DNA of 64,000 nucleotides from Abelmoschus esculentus (Eukaryota > Streptophyta > Magnoliopsida > Malvales > Malvaceae): the NCBI GenBank assembly GCA_035048815.1, contig JAUCBN010000014.1, forward strand, positions 16,475,501-16,539,500, in the 5' to 3' direction. Within the stretch, counting starts at the first letter, position 1, and every line of letters starts with the position of its first letter. A model generated the notes under the pieces. The model made no database searches and had not been told where the DNA came from. It saw only the letters and a program-made list of their open reading frames with translations. The translations under genes were made by a program, and so were the position numbers. Shown piece by piece: positions 49,801 through 62,021 of this stretch.

Positions 49801-52800
49801 CTCTACACAAACAACATGCTTCGCTACATTGAAGGTTATGTTCAGAAGGTATATATGATATTCTCCACTAGATAAGTTTTACTGGCTTACTGCGTGAATT
49901 TAATTTAAACAAGAGTAATTGTGATCTTGTTTTCTTGTTTTGATAGGTGAACCCTGGGAATGCTCCTTTGGTAGTGGGGCAGTTACTAGACGATGAATGC
50001 CCTGAAGATTTTATTAAAGGTCTCATTCTCTCAGTACGTTCTTTGCTACCAGTTGAGCCCCTTGTGGAGGAATGTGAGAAAAGGTGATTTCCAGTGGATC
50101 TTGTGCCCTTGTTTCTATCTTTTCTTCATTATGTGATTCTCATTTTTCGGCATCCTGCTTCCAGAAATCGACTTCGTTTGCTTACACAATTCTTGGAGCA
50201 TCTTGTAAGGGAGGGCAGTCAAGACGTGCATGTCCACAATGCTCTTAGTAAAATTATCATTGAGAGCAATAACAATCCAGAGCACTTCCTCACAACCAAC
50301 CCTTACTATGATTCCCGGGTCGTTGGTAAGTACTGTGAGAAGCGTGATCCCACCTTGGCAGTTGTGGCTTACCGAAGAGGACAATGTGATGATGAACTTA
50401 TCAATGTCACAAATAAGAACTCTTTGTTCAAATTGCAGGCCAGGTATGCAATCCTTTAGTTACATATGATAATATATCAGATCTTTGATTTTAGTGGCTT
50501 ATCGGTTCATCATCCTTTGGTTACAGGTATGTTGTAGAGAGGATGGATGGTGATCTTTGGGAGAAGGTTCTTAATCCTGAAAATGAATATAGAAGACATC
50601 TAATAGATCAGGTTGTGTCGACTGCTTTGCCAGAAAGCAAAAGTCCAGAACAAGTCTCTGCAGCCGTTAAAGCCTTCATGACTGCTGACTTGCCCCATGA
50701 ACTGATTGAGCTTCTCGAGAAGATTGTGCTCCAAAACTCTGCATTCAGTGGGAACTTCAATCTGCAAAATCTACTTATTTTAACAGCTATCAAGGCAGAT
50801 CCATCTAGAGTTATGGATTATATCAATAGGCTAGATAATTTTGATGGACCTGCAGTTGGGGAAGTGGCTGTGGAAGCTCAACTATATGAAGAAGCTTTTG
50901 CAATTTTCAAAAAATTCAACTTAAATGTTCAGGCTGTCAATGTTTTATTGGATAACATTAGAAGTATTGACCGAGCCGTGGAATTTGCTTTCCGAGTTGA
51001 AGAAGATGCTGTTTGGAGTCAGGTGGCAAAGGCACAACTAAGGGAAGGGCTTGTGAGCGATGCAATAGAGTCATTTATTCGTGCAGATGATTCTACTCAC
51101 TTCCTTGAGGTTATTCGAGCTTCTGAGGATGCTAATGTCTACCCTGATCTGGTGAGGTACCTTCTGATGGTCAGGGAGAAGGTCAAGGAGCCTAAGGTGG
51201 ACAGTGAACTCATATATGCATATGCAAAGATTGATAGGCTGGGTGAAATTGAAGAATTCATTCTCATGCCAAATGTGGCTAATCTTCAAAATGTTGGTGA
51301 TCGGTTGTTCGATGAGGAGCTCTATGAAGCTGCAAAAATCATATTTGCATTTATATCTAACTGGGCCAAGTTGGCTGTTACACTTGTGAGGCTTAAACAA
51401 TTCCAGGGTGCTGTTGATGCAGCACGGAAAGCAAACAGTGCCAAGACATGGAAGGAAGTTTGCTTTGCTTGTGTTGATGCCGAGGAATTCCGATTGGCAC
51501 AGATATGTGGTCTAAATGTTATTGTACAGGTGAGTTTACTTTCAGTTTGACTTACAATTTTTAGGAGTAATGAAGTCATTTCACATTCAGTTCCCCTTTT
51601 CTTCTCATGTTTGTCTATTGGAGTTGCTTTTCTGTGATGATTTTTGACCTATATGTTTGCTGATTTTTAGGTGGATGACTTGGAAGAAGTTAGTGAATAC
51701 TATCAGAACAGAGGATGCTTCAATGAGTTAATCTCTCTCATGGAGAGTGGTTTAGGATTGGAACGTGCACACATGGGTATCTTTACTGAGTTGGGAGTTC
51801 TGTATGCCAGATATCGCCCGGAGAAACTTATGGAGCACATTAAATTGTTTTCTACACGTCTGAATATTCCCAAACTGATAAGAGCTTGTGATGAGCAGCA
51901 GCATTGGAAGGAACTCACCTATTTGTATATCCAGTATGACGAGTTCGATAATGCTGCAACTACTGTGATGAACCACTCTCCTGATGCATGGGATCATATG
52001 CAGTTCAAAGATATTATCGTCAAAGTTGCCAGTGTTGAGCTATATTACAAGGCTGTCCACTTCTACTTGCAAGAACATCCTGATCTCATCAATGATATGC
52101 TGAATGTGCTTGCGCTTCGTGTGGATCACTCTCGTGTTGTTGACATAATGAGAAAGGTTCACTTCTAGCAGTAAATGATCTAATATTGACGTAAACGGAC
52201 TTGCTTTATTACTACCTTTATTTATTTTGGGTTGATGATTATTTCCTTCTGGTATTTCAGGCTGGCCATCTACGTCTTGTGAAGCCGTACATGGTTGCTG
52301 TTCAGAGTAACAATGTGTCAGCAGTAAATGAGGCATTGAATGAGATTTATGTTGAGGAAGAAGACTACGATAGATTGAGAGAATCTATTGATTTGCATGA
52401 TAATTTTGATCAGATCGGACTTGCACAAAAGGTGAAGTATCGTTTTTCTTACACTTTAACGTTAGGTTTATTTCTGATATTATATTTTCTAATTGCTTGT
52501 GTAGATTGAGAAACACGAGCTGCTTGAAATGAGGCGTGTTGCTGCATATATTTACAAAAAGGCAGGCAGATGGAAGCAGTCCATTGCATTGTCAAAGAAG
52601 GACAAACATTACAGAGATGCAATGGAAACAGCTTCACAGTCTGGTGAACGTGAACATGCCGAGGAGTTGCTTGTTTACTTCATTGAACAGGTACCCAACT
52701 CATTCTCGAATATGTAGGATTTATATGCTGACTCATAAATGGTATCGACTCTCTAAGGACTCTTCAAATGCACGAAAAAACCTAAATATAAATATCAGAC

Positions 52801-53591
52801 ACATTTGTATCCCTCACATCTGAGTCTGAGTAACGCATGCTTTTACACTATGGTGGTTTTCCGTTGGTATTCTTACCGTAATGTTATTGTTTTGAATTAG
52901 ACATAATTTAAGTGTCAACCTTCTATTTGTGCAGGGCAAGAAGGAATGCTTCACATCGTGCCTCTTTGTCTGCTATGACTTAATTCGACCGGATGTTGCC
53001 CTTGAGCTTGCCTGGATTAACAATATGATCGACTTTGCATTCCCATATCTGCTGCAGGTGATTTATGTGCTCTTCTGATCTCAGTATCATCATTTTAGTG
53101 CTACTTGTCATTTTACCATGATTCCTATTTCTAGATTATTTTGTTTGAACCTTATTAATTGTCTTTGATTTTGCAGTTTATCCGTGAATATACCGGCAAA
53201 GTTGATGAACTTATCAAAGACAAGATCGAAGCTCAAAAAGAAGTTAAGGCTAAAGAGCAAGAAGAGAAAGAAGTCATTGCACAACAGGTAATAATAACCT
53301 TAAAAGCCGAAAACTCCAACTCCATTTTTTCTAAAATGTATTCTACTCCAACACGGTGGAAGTAGCTAGATTTTCGACGGATACAAAGTCCTAACAGATA
53401 AAAATAAATGCCTTGTGTTGCAGAACATGTATGCTCAGCTGCTACCGCTTGCATTGCCTGCACCTCCAATGCCAGGTATGGGAGGACCAATGATGGGTGG
53501 TGGATTTGCGCCGCCACCACCAACCATGGGAGGAATGGGAATGCCTCCAATGCCACCTTACGGGATGCCACCAATGGGCAGCAGTTACTAA
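43805..53591 (+). CDS. CHC: Clathrin heavy chain
   Basis: Thirty exons from the ATG at 43805 to the stop ending at 53591 give about 1707 residues, as in other plants. Exons: 43805-43849, 44086-44290, 44859-44947, 45091-45169, 45309-45436, 45897-45995, 46076-46184, 46439-46518, 46613-46840, 46931-46996, 47401-47517, 47607-47804, 47942-48058, 48215-48274, 48475-48561, 48654-48737, 48839-48973, 49059-49121, 49210-49314, 49397-49509, 49596-49848, 49947-50083, 50165-50443, 50527-51529, 51671-52156, 52261-52431, 52505-52690, 52935-53057, 53177-53287, 53424-53591. The N-terminal beta-propeller covers about residues 1-330; alpha-solenoid repeats follow ([43 protein letters not shown]). The Gly/Pro/Met-rich tail starts at [18 protein letters not shown]. 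The protein forms the triskelion legs of coated vesicles at the plasma membrane and trans-Golgi. Exon 6 ends at a GC donor; all other introns are GT-AG. Confidence 0.97.
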
Positions 53592-55265
53592 TTCGTTTCA
53601 GGTTTGTTTGGTTGAAAACTCTTTGAGCCAAGTTGATTCGTTCCGTTCCAACGACAGAAAACGACTTCGAATCCGTAGTTCCAATTATGACAACTTCGTC
53701 ATGCTTTTGAATAATGCCATTTTATATTTTGCTTATGTGATATTGTTATATTCTTTTTCTTCTGTTAAAGAAGCATTTTTTTGACTGCTGGCACGAAGGT
53801 GAGGGGATATTTTTTATCATAATGCATCTTTGTATTATCGTTTGATGATGTCTTAGGAATTGTTGGCCAATAGTATTTACGAAAACAACGCTTCGCGCTT
53901 CCATTGTTTCTTCTTTTTCTTCATTTCCCCCCCTAATTCGGAACATAAGATTTTATTGGTAGAATTTGTTGGCTGAATAGAATAGAGCAGATTTCTACAT
54001 GGTCGTACAGGTTTTTTGTTTTTCTTTTTCTAAAATTGCAACTTCATGAATCAATTAATTGTGCTCGTTGTTTAATTAAATTTAATATTTAGTTTAAGAT
54101 TTAAGATTTTATAAGAAAAAAAATATACATATTTCGTGTAAATTTATAAGCCTTCTTTTATTTTAAGGGATGATAATTTAATTTAGGGTATAAAATTTAG
54201 ATATAATTGAGTATTAAAATTGAAGATTGATGTTTATAATTTATGAATTAATTTTTAGGAAGACTAGAAAATTAAGATTTGAATTTTATATTATAAAAAT
54301 GTACGATTTGTATAACATTTATTTTACAAATATCAAAATATTCGTATTATATTTACACATTAGAGTGTAAAAGAAATTAAAGAACTAAAAAAACTCCAAT
54401 CTGAATCTCGAGAAGTATCAACACGTCTATCTATCCTCTAAATTAAATTTAATATTTTTTTTATTTTTTAGATAAATTTATTTTTAGTCATCAAATAAAT
54501 CGCTATACAATGCATCTATACAACCAACCAAAACCCACCACCGTCACTATCAACCTAAGTACAATTCAATCCCATCCATCAATTAACAAAGAAATTCAAT
54601 ATTTTTTTACTAAACAAAAATGATTTTTTTATAAAATAAATATTAAAATCAAACCTATACGAAATGAAATAAAATAAACATACTTAATATTCATCAATTA
54701 ATAGATCCAAGTTAAACTCAATATTTAATTGTATACAAATATAATTTTGTAAAAGCCTGTAACCACTAAACCTAGTAAATATGTATATAATGATTGACAA
54801 AAAATTGAATTTAATTAAAGTTGAAGTTTCAAGCAACCAAAATAAGCGAGCATATTTTTCTTCCATTTTATTTTTCTTTTCATTTTGGTCCTTGCCATCC
54901 GAAAAAGACAAAATTTAACCACAAAATCACTGGCAATAGAGCAACATCGATGAAGACGACAACCTCTACTAGCATCTAGTCAGTAGTCACTAGCAATATG
55001 CTTCCATAAATTCAAATCTATAACAATAATCTTCAAGAGGTAAGCATGAACATGGAATTTGCGACTTTATTGCAGGAAAAATCATAAAAATTACCATCCA
55101 AAAACATGAGATTTAATCGAAAGCTCGATAACATGTTACTATAAGATTCAAAGGGTTCGATAACGACAACATTGGAAATCCTTTTCAAAATAAAAGTAGC
55201 CATAAATCAACGAAAAATCTAAACAAAAAGAGATACGAAATTACTAGCTGCCAAAGAAACTTAGA
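53592..55265. other. Spacer between convergent clathrin and eL41 genes
   Basis: The clathrin 3' UTR probably extends to about 53990. The rest is AT-rich. A 75-codon frame on the minus strand at 54684-54911 has no recognisable protein. The eL41 3' UTR lies just before 55266 in plus coordinates. No other feature is seen. Confidence 0.5.
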
Positions 55266-55424
55266 TTACTTAGATCTCTGTCTCATCTTTCTTCTCTTCC
55301 TCTTCAGCCTCCTCATACGCTTCTTCTTCCACTGGAAAGCACCAAAATTTACATTTCAATCAGAAAACAAAAAAGATAAAGAACAACATGCTTCAGATGA
55401 TTATGCTTTCACCTTAGCTCTCAT
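55266..55424 (-). CDS. RPL41: 60S ribosomal protein eL41 (25 residues)
   Basis: Two exons: 55413-55424, coding MRAK, and 55266-55331, coding WKKKRMRRLKRKRRKMRQRS and a final Lys. The 81-base intron has GT-AG ends. The 25-residue, almost entirely basic peptide is identical in plan to eL41 across eukaryotes, the smallest ribosomal protein, which sits at the bridge between the subunits. The gene is far too short for standard ORF thresholds. The promoter is of the ribosomal protein type. I recall eL41 genes next to clathrin heavy chain genes in Arabidopsis as well. Confidence 0.95.
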
Positions 55425-55533
55425 GGTGAAACGGCTTCGAAATCGATCTCTTTCTGTATCTCAAAATCTCTGGTTTAGCGTAATCCTTCAACAGCTGCGC
55501 GGAGACTGAGAAATGGAAGGCGGGACTTTGAGG

Positions 55534-55640
55534 TTATATAAAGAGTGATGCTTTAAAACCCTAAAACGCTTAAAGGCCGGCGTTGTTTGTTAAGGTTTGG
55601 GTATTTGGACTTTGAGGTTTTATTGGGCCATTGGGCCATA
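55534..55640 (-). promoter_or_regulatory. eL41 promoter: TATA box, telo-box, two site II motifs
   Basis: Moving upstream of the eL41 gene, TTTATATAA lies at 55534-55542, a telo-box (AAAACCCTAAAA on the plus strand) at about 55555-55566, and two TTGGGCC site II cores at about 55623-55637. This order is the standard plant ribosomal protein promoter and parallels the eL33 promoter at 3.5 kb. Confidence 0.75.
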
Positions 55641-56859
55641 TTAACATTTGAGAATTACTATCCCGAATTATCTAAATCCGTATTTACAATTCTGTATTTT
55701 TACTTTAAGACTCTCTTCTAAAAGAAGATACAAATAAACAAGCTTAAAAAATCTCATAAGACTACTTTATTTATACACTTAATATGTCACTTAAATTAAG
55801 ACAATTGAACAATATTATAATTTAACTCATAAGTAGGGGTGGGGTTTTCATCGTCAGATATCAGATCGGATTTGATCCGATTTTTTTGGATATCCTGATT
55901 TTCGGATCAGGGATATAATGATCCGTATTTTATCTGAAAAAAAGGAGATCCATATATTCAGATATCATATATTTGGATATTCAATTATCCAAAAATATAA
56001 TTTGATTAAATTAATTTTTTGCATTTAAAAGTTTTATTTATGAAAATTTTAGAATTTCAAATATAATAAACAATAAATTACTAAATACAACAAGTTCAAA
56101 TTTATAAAAGTTTTATTATTAAATTTTTTTGAATATAACAACCACTAAATTATTAAATATTACAAGATTAATATTAATGAAAATATAAATTTTCGGATAC
56201 CCCAAAACCTGAAATATTGTTATTCGTATCCGATCCGAAAAACTTAAAATCAGATCGAACATCCGATCTAAAAATAAAAACCAGGTCAGATATCCAAATT
56301 TTTAGATCAGGTTAATGAATAATCGGATCGAATATTTTTAAACACACCTACTTATAAGTATGTTTTTATAAAGAAATTTAACAAAATTAAGTACAAAACT
56401 ATTTTTTTTTTGAAAAAAAAATATTATTGTTGGCTTTTTGGTTGTTATATTACTGTTTAAAGGTTCTTTTTATTTTCTTTTATGTGTTTTTGATCATTAC
56501 TTGCTGTTAGGGTTTGACTATTTTAAAAACATTTAAACATATGGAAAATACTTTTAAAATCTTTTAAACATACTTTTCCCATTAATGAACTTTTAAAATA
56601 TTTTTACAAATTAATTTAATTTAAAAAGTTTTTTTATCTAAATTAAATCAAAATTAATATCTCAATAGGCTTACGATGATGCCTTTTCCTTTATGTATTC
56701 ACACTGAAATCCAAAACAATGATTTCCCCCGGTTTTCCTCTCTATGTTGAATCTACATATGTAAGTATATGTATACAACAAATTTCCCATTAAACTAAGT
56801 TAAATACCAGTGCTGATATGCAGGCAAGCTTCATTTTGCCTTTCCAACACCTTTATCCC
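55641..56859. other. Spacer between eL41 and the receptor-like kinase 3' end
   Basis: It contains the hAT-like element at 55834-56350, listed separately. Outside it the sequence is AT-rich with no gene. The last 100 bases or so before 56860 in plus coordinates are the kinase 3' UTR. Confidence 0.55.
55834..56350. mobile_element. Non-autonomous hAT-like element, 517 bp
   Basis: The left terminus is TAGGGGTGGGG and the right terminus ends CACACCTA (inverse TAGGTGTG). The element is flanked by an 8-base direct repeat, CTCATAAG at 55826-55833 and CTTATAAG at 56351-56358 (7 of 8 identical). Eight-base duplications and TAGGGGTG-type ends are typical of plant hAT elements. The interior is packed with subterminal GATCCGAT/GGATATCC-type motifs on both ends and has no transposase frame. 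Confidence 0.8.
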
Positions 56860-59800
56860 CTAGCTTGCTTCAGAAGACATTATCTCCAGCTCTGCCCACC
56901 AAAGAAGAGAAAGTTTCGGGATTGCACCTTCGGGTTTAATTGAAGTGATCTCTCTTAGTCTGGCACTGACTTCTCGCATTTCCGGTCGTTGTTGAGGTTC
57001 GAGGTGGACACAAGATTGGATCACTTCTCCAATTTTCTCCACTTGATCTGAATCAAAAGAGTTTAGAGACGGATCAACCATCTCCGTCAGTGCTTGATCT
57101 CTTCTCAAATAGTCCGATGCCCAGTCGTCCAGTGAACCATTGTCATCCACCATGTAAGGCATCCTTCCCGTTACAACTTCAAATGATAATACCCCAAAGG
57201 TATAAACATTGCTTTCTAGGCTTGGTGATGGCGTATCTGAATGGTTTTTTCCATCAGCTTTACTCTCGACTGCAGTTATTTCGTTCCAGGAAAATGGATC
57301 GGAGATTTTGGCCGCATAGTCTTCGGTTAGATTGACAGCAGTCGATGACAAGTTGGTATGTGGTACGGGAGGGTTCAGCTGGTGCATATGTTCCAGACAG
57401 GAAGCCATGCCTACTATAATTCTCAACCTCATTGCCCAGTCCAAGTGCTCGGATTCTTTAACTGCAATATCATCATTCCAAATTAATGAGAAAAACTTGG
57501 AAAAAAACAAACATATACATGTTGGACTCGTATCTGACATTCACACTCGAATCCATATAACATAAAGGAAGCATATTGGTACTTACTGTGTAAATGCTCA
57601 AAGAGTGTTCCATTTGGAGCATATTCAAGAACCATCATCCTAGTAAAAGGATCCTCTTCCTCACAATATCCAATAAGGTTGGCAAAATTTTTGTGGTTCA
57701 CTTTCGATAATGTTTCAATCTGGAATCATACAATTAGAAATAGTTAGACAAACTAATAAGATCCGAAACTCATACTCTAGTCCAAATACCAGAAATGGAT
57801 ACTTTCAGTACCATACCTTCTTTCTGAACTGTGTTTCTAAATTATTTGACCACTCTTTGGCAGATTTCTCTGGGAAAGAGACCACAGAAATTTCAACCCC
57901 ACTGGACAGTGTCCCTTTGTACACAGTTGCAACAGCTGACGAACTAATCACATTGCTGAAATCTTCACAGGCTGCTTCCAGTTCTGATCTCTTCAGCTTC
58001 GGTACACCTGAATTGCAATGAGTATGTTATTCGAATCTGGTTATTGACGAATATGAATATGAGCTTGGGTAGTTTCTAATTATTCCAAGTTTTTCATGTA
58101 TTTGCATGGCATAATTATGTTCGAAAATTAGTCGGGCACAAATTTTGGGAATGACTCTTTCCAGAAAATGAAGAATCAGAACAACAAGGCAGAAGAATTA
58201 CCAGTAACAAATGCTTTCTGCAGCTGTCCGCTTAGGCCAGTGGCCCAAGGTTTCACAGTAGCTACCTTAGAAGTTTTAAAGAGATAGGCAATGGCTATTA
58301 ATATTAGAAAGAATGCACCGCCACCCCCTATGGCTCCGACCAGTATTGTGGTTAGATTATTCGATCCTGATCTTGAAAGATTGTTTCTTGAAGGAGATGG
58401 AGCAGAAGCATTTGGGATTGACAGAGAAGGAGATGGAGCAGAAGCATTTGGGATTGACAGAGAAGGAGATGGAGCAGAAGCATTCGGGGGTGATGGAGAA
58501 GGTGTTGAAGAGGAAGAATGGTTAACCGGAGCATCTCTTCTGAATGTATCATTACCGGAAGGTTCAACGGATGCTGGAGGAGCCGGAAATCGAGGTGGAC
58601 CACGAGGAGGTGAAGGCATGTTGAAGTTTATAAAGGGTGGCATTGCTTGAAGCAGTCTCCTCTGCATTGCATCTTCAGTTTTACTGACAGTCCTAGTAGA
58701 GATGATAAAGAATGATGAAACAATAAAACACATAATCATAAAGAAGACTCGGATATTTTGGAGCAACATTGAGAACCGCTTCTATTGAAATATAATGGCA
58801 TACCATGTATTGAACTTTTGCTTGCAAGACAATTTAGCACCCTTAGAGAATTGTTTTTCATCCACTTGAGTTTCTGAATGCTTCTGAAGTTGATAAATCT
58901 CGGGAGAGAAACTACCGAGAAGCTCATTATTGTCCAGTAAACTGCAACACAAGCATAAAAGTAAGTTCCTATACTAGAGAAAGAAAATTTCCGGGGAACA
59001 AAAACGGTTTCGTATTTGAATTTTACAGAAAATGTGGATATTCAATCTGTTTTCATCCCTAGAACATTGTTGGCTTACAGGATAGTTAATGACAAATTGC
59101 TTCCGAGTTCAGGTGGAACAGATCCACTGAAGTTATTATATCCCAAGTCCAACACCTCTAATTCCTCGAGTTTTCCGATCCCTTCGGGGATAATACCAGT
59201 AAAAGAGTTGTTCCGCAAAATACTGTAGAGGAAACAATGACATTAGAATTTAGATTGACTCAGGTGTAGGTATTCGGGTATTGAGCATGTATTCGTGTTC
59301 GATATGAATATATTAAAAAGAATTCAAGATTTTCATGTCAAGAAACAGAGTAACAAGGATATCAATGGTGGGATAAACAATAATAGACACTTACATAGAC
59401 TTAATATGAAGTAGAGATCCAAGCTCAGGTGCCAATGTTCCTTCAAGACAAAGATCTTTCAGGTTCCTGTGTTTTTATTCATTCAATCAAATTTTAGAAC
59501 AAATTAAAGGAAGTCATCCATCATAATTTCCATATCCTAAATACAAAAGTCTCGAATTTGCAAAATAAGTGAAAAGGGTTACTAAAGAACTCAAGATTTC
59601 GATTCATTTTCCTTTTTTTTCTCGGAAACCAAACAACATCAATAAGAAGACTAGAATAGGAATAATTGGAATAAGAAAATTGAAAGAAACTTACAGAACA
59701 ATTTTACCATCAGAACACTCGACACCAAACCAGGAACAATGGTCAACGTCTCCATCTTCTTCTTTCCAATTCGACAATGAACAAAATGGATCATTCACAA

Positions 59801-60046
59801 TTCTTTCTTTTAACCTCAACAACGCCAATCCTGCATAATATCCATCATCAACCATATATTTTTCTCCATTTTCCCATCAATCAAACAAAACCCATAAATT
59901 AAGAGCAAAAAAGGAAAGGAAAAAAAAAACTTACCTTCATCATTCAATGACCAACAGACAAAAGTTTGACATGAGAAAAACAGCAAGAAAACAACTCCGA
60001 AATCACGTTTCAATCTTGCAAATTTCAAGTTCCTGTCCATTACCAT
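56860..60046 (-). CDS. LRR receptor-like pseudokinase (MDIS/MRH1, At2g40270/At3g56050 group)
   Basis: Nine exons on the minus strand: 59935-60046, 59695-59830, 59395-59466, 59079-59222, 58804-58941, 58202-58692, 57817-58007, 57587-57719 and 56860-57461, giving about 672 residues. Order: signal peptide (about 15-33), LRR N-terminal cap ending HCSWFGVECSDGKIV, about three LRRs (RNNSFTGIIPEGIGKLEELE), a Ser/Pro-rich juxtamembrane region with three copies of PNASAPSPS, one transmembrane helix (TTILVGAIGGGGAFFLILIA) and a kinase-like domain. The kinase looks inactive: the VAIK lysine is replaced (EISVVSFP), the HRD loop reads VPHTNLSS and the DFG triplet reads SDP. Relatives act in root-hair growth and pollen-tube attraction, so it probably acts as a scaffold or co-receptor. 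Two ATGs (60046 and 60040) are possible starts. Confidence 0.88.
58390..58497. repeat. 36-bp tandem repeat in the pseudokinase juxtamembrane exon
   Basis: Three copies of a 36-base unit start at 58390, 58426 and 58462 (plus strand GAAGGAGATGGAGCAGAAGC at each start), the last one incomplete. They encode three repeats of a 12-residue Ser/Pro-rich motif. The copies are nearly identical, so the expansion is recent. Confidence 0.9.
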
Positions 60047-62021
60047 CGTCTTCCCTGTTTCTTCTTTTGATCAAAGCATAACACAAACAAAAAACCAGGA
60101 GCTTGTAGAAGATTTTTCCTTTGTTTTCTAGGTTTGAAAACGCGTACACTAAAAAAGACTGAGAACTCTGAAATGAACTTTCTTAATTATTTAGTTTACT
60201 TATTTGAAAATTCAGTTTATTCGTTTTCCTAATCGCTGTAATTAATCGATATTAATTGCAAATCTTTCACCCCAGGTTGACGGCGGCGGTAAAATAAAAA
60301 TCAAATGAAAACGAGAGTAAAGTAGCCGCCGCCGCCACCCGAGAGTTGTGTACTTGTGTTTATGTTTATGGTAAATTACACGGATAGCCACAATACTGTG
60401 AAGTTAGTATCATTCTGACCATAATAGTTTAAAAATAATTAAATATACAAGTAAACTATTAATTTGGGATTAAAATAATCATCGACCGTTAGAAATTAAC
60501 GAAACAACTGACGTGACCGTTAAAGATAATAAGAATAATTATATATTTACTCTTTATTATTAATATATTTTTATAATTTAATCATAATTTTATTATAATA
60601 AAATAATATAATTATTTAATTAGGTGATGACATGTTTATGTTTATTATTTTGTGTATTATTTATATAAATATTTTATTTGATTTTTTTTTATTTTATGAG
60701 AATTAAGAAACTATTTTTATAATTTATCATATTTTACTTATAAGTGAAAGTAAATTAAAAAGTAAAAAAAGATTTTTATAATATATCAAATTTAAAGCAA
60801 TCATTAATTCAATTAATCATGTTATATTCTGATATTTACTAATTAATTGAATAATAAAAATTTATATTATTTTATTTTATATAAATTTAAATCTTAATAT
60901 TTTTTTAAAATTTTAAATATTCTTTTATTTAATAAAAACATATTATTTTCAATAAAAAATATTTTAATTTTAATTGATATTAAATTTTAAACTTAATTTT
61001 TTTAATTATTTTTTAAATAGTTTATTTGATTGCCGATAAAATGTAAGACTCTGTCAAAATATAATTATTTTAATTATTATTTTAATTTATTTGATTCTAT
61101 TTTTAATCAAATTTTATACGAAAGATAAAAAAAGGTGGCAATCGTTGACTGAGATGTTTTTGGTATTTTCCGTGAAAAAGGTAAGACGGATCCACTGCTG
61201 ACGTGGCATTTACTTGAATTTATTTACTTATTTATTTTTGGTGGTAGGTTTAATGTATTTTTAATAATATAAATGATTATTATTGGTAGAGAATTCTTTG
61301 TACCACATTTTTAAGGTAAATTTAGTGTGAATATTTTACAATAATGTTAGTGTTATGGTTGCTCTATTCGTAAAAATTAATATATATATATATATAAATT
61401 TTTTAATAAATAAAATTAATATAAAATTTATGTATTTTACTCGTTAAATCTATATCTTCTGATATTTAGTTTCTTCTTAACTATTTTTCCTCGAAGACCA
61501 AAGGTTTTTTTCTCTTGTATTTCTTTTTATATTATTTTAATCATCGTCTTTAACAATTCTCGTATGAATTAGAAGTGAATTGGCTAATATCTTTACACGA
61601 TTTGTGTCCATAATCTTATCTAGTAATCAATCCGTTTTTGACATCAATAATTTAGAATTTAACTTTTAAGATTTATATCAAAATTAAAAATTAATATTAA
61701 ATAATATTTTTTAAAAATTCAAATTGAAAATTATAATCCTTATTTGACATTTTGAAAATATAACGGGTTATTAGAATTTATTTTTTACCTTGAAATAAAT
61801 CATAAAAAATATTAAGTTATATCAAATAATATATCTAAAATTTTTAATTTTAAAATAAATATTAAAATTTAAATTCATATAAAATAAAATAATACAAATA
61901 TTCTTATCACTAGTCAATAAATCTATAACTACAACCCTTAAAAAACCATGAAGACATGAATTTATACAACAAAATCCTGTGGTTTTGTTTTATTAATTTG
62001 ATTTGATTATTTACGTTCCAG
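60047..62021. other. Long AT-rich spacer
   Basis: About 2 kb with no supported gene. The first 120 bases are the kinase leader. Around 60365-60500 there is a decayed repeat with the common dicot phrases GGTAAATTACACGGATAG and AAACTATTAATTTGGG. A TA microsatellite is at about 61380-61397. Confidence 0.5.

Noticed and set aside
54684..54911. 75-codon minus-strand frame between clathrin and eL41
   Set aside because: AT-driven composition, no similarity I recognise, no splice or promoter context.
58291..58650. Repeated acidic open frame opposite the pseudokinase repeat
   Set aside because: It is the antisense reading of the 36-bp tandem repeat inside a clearly coding exon.
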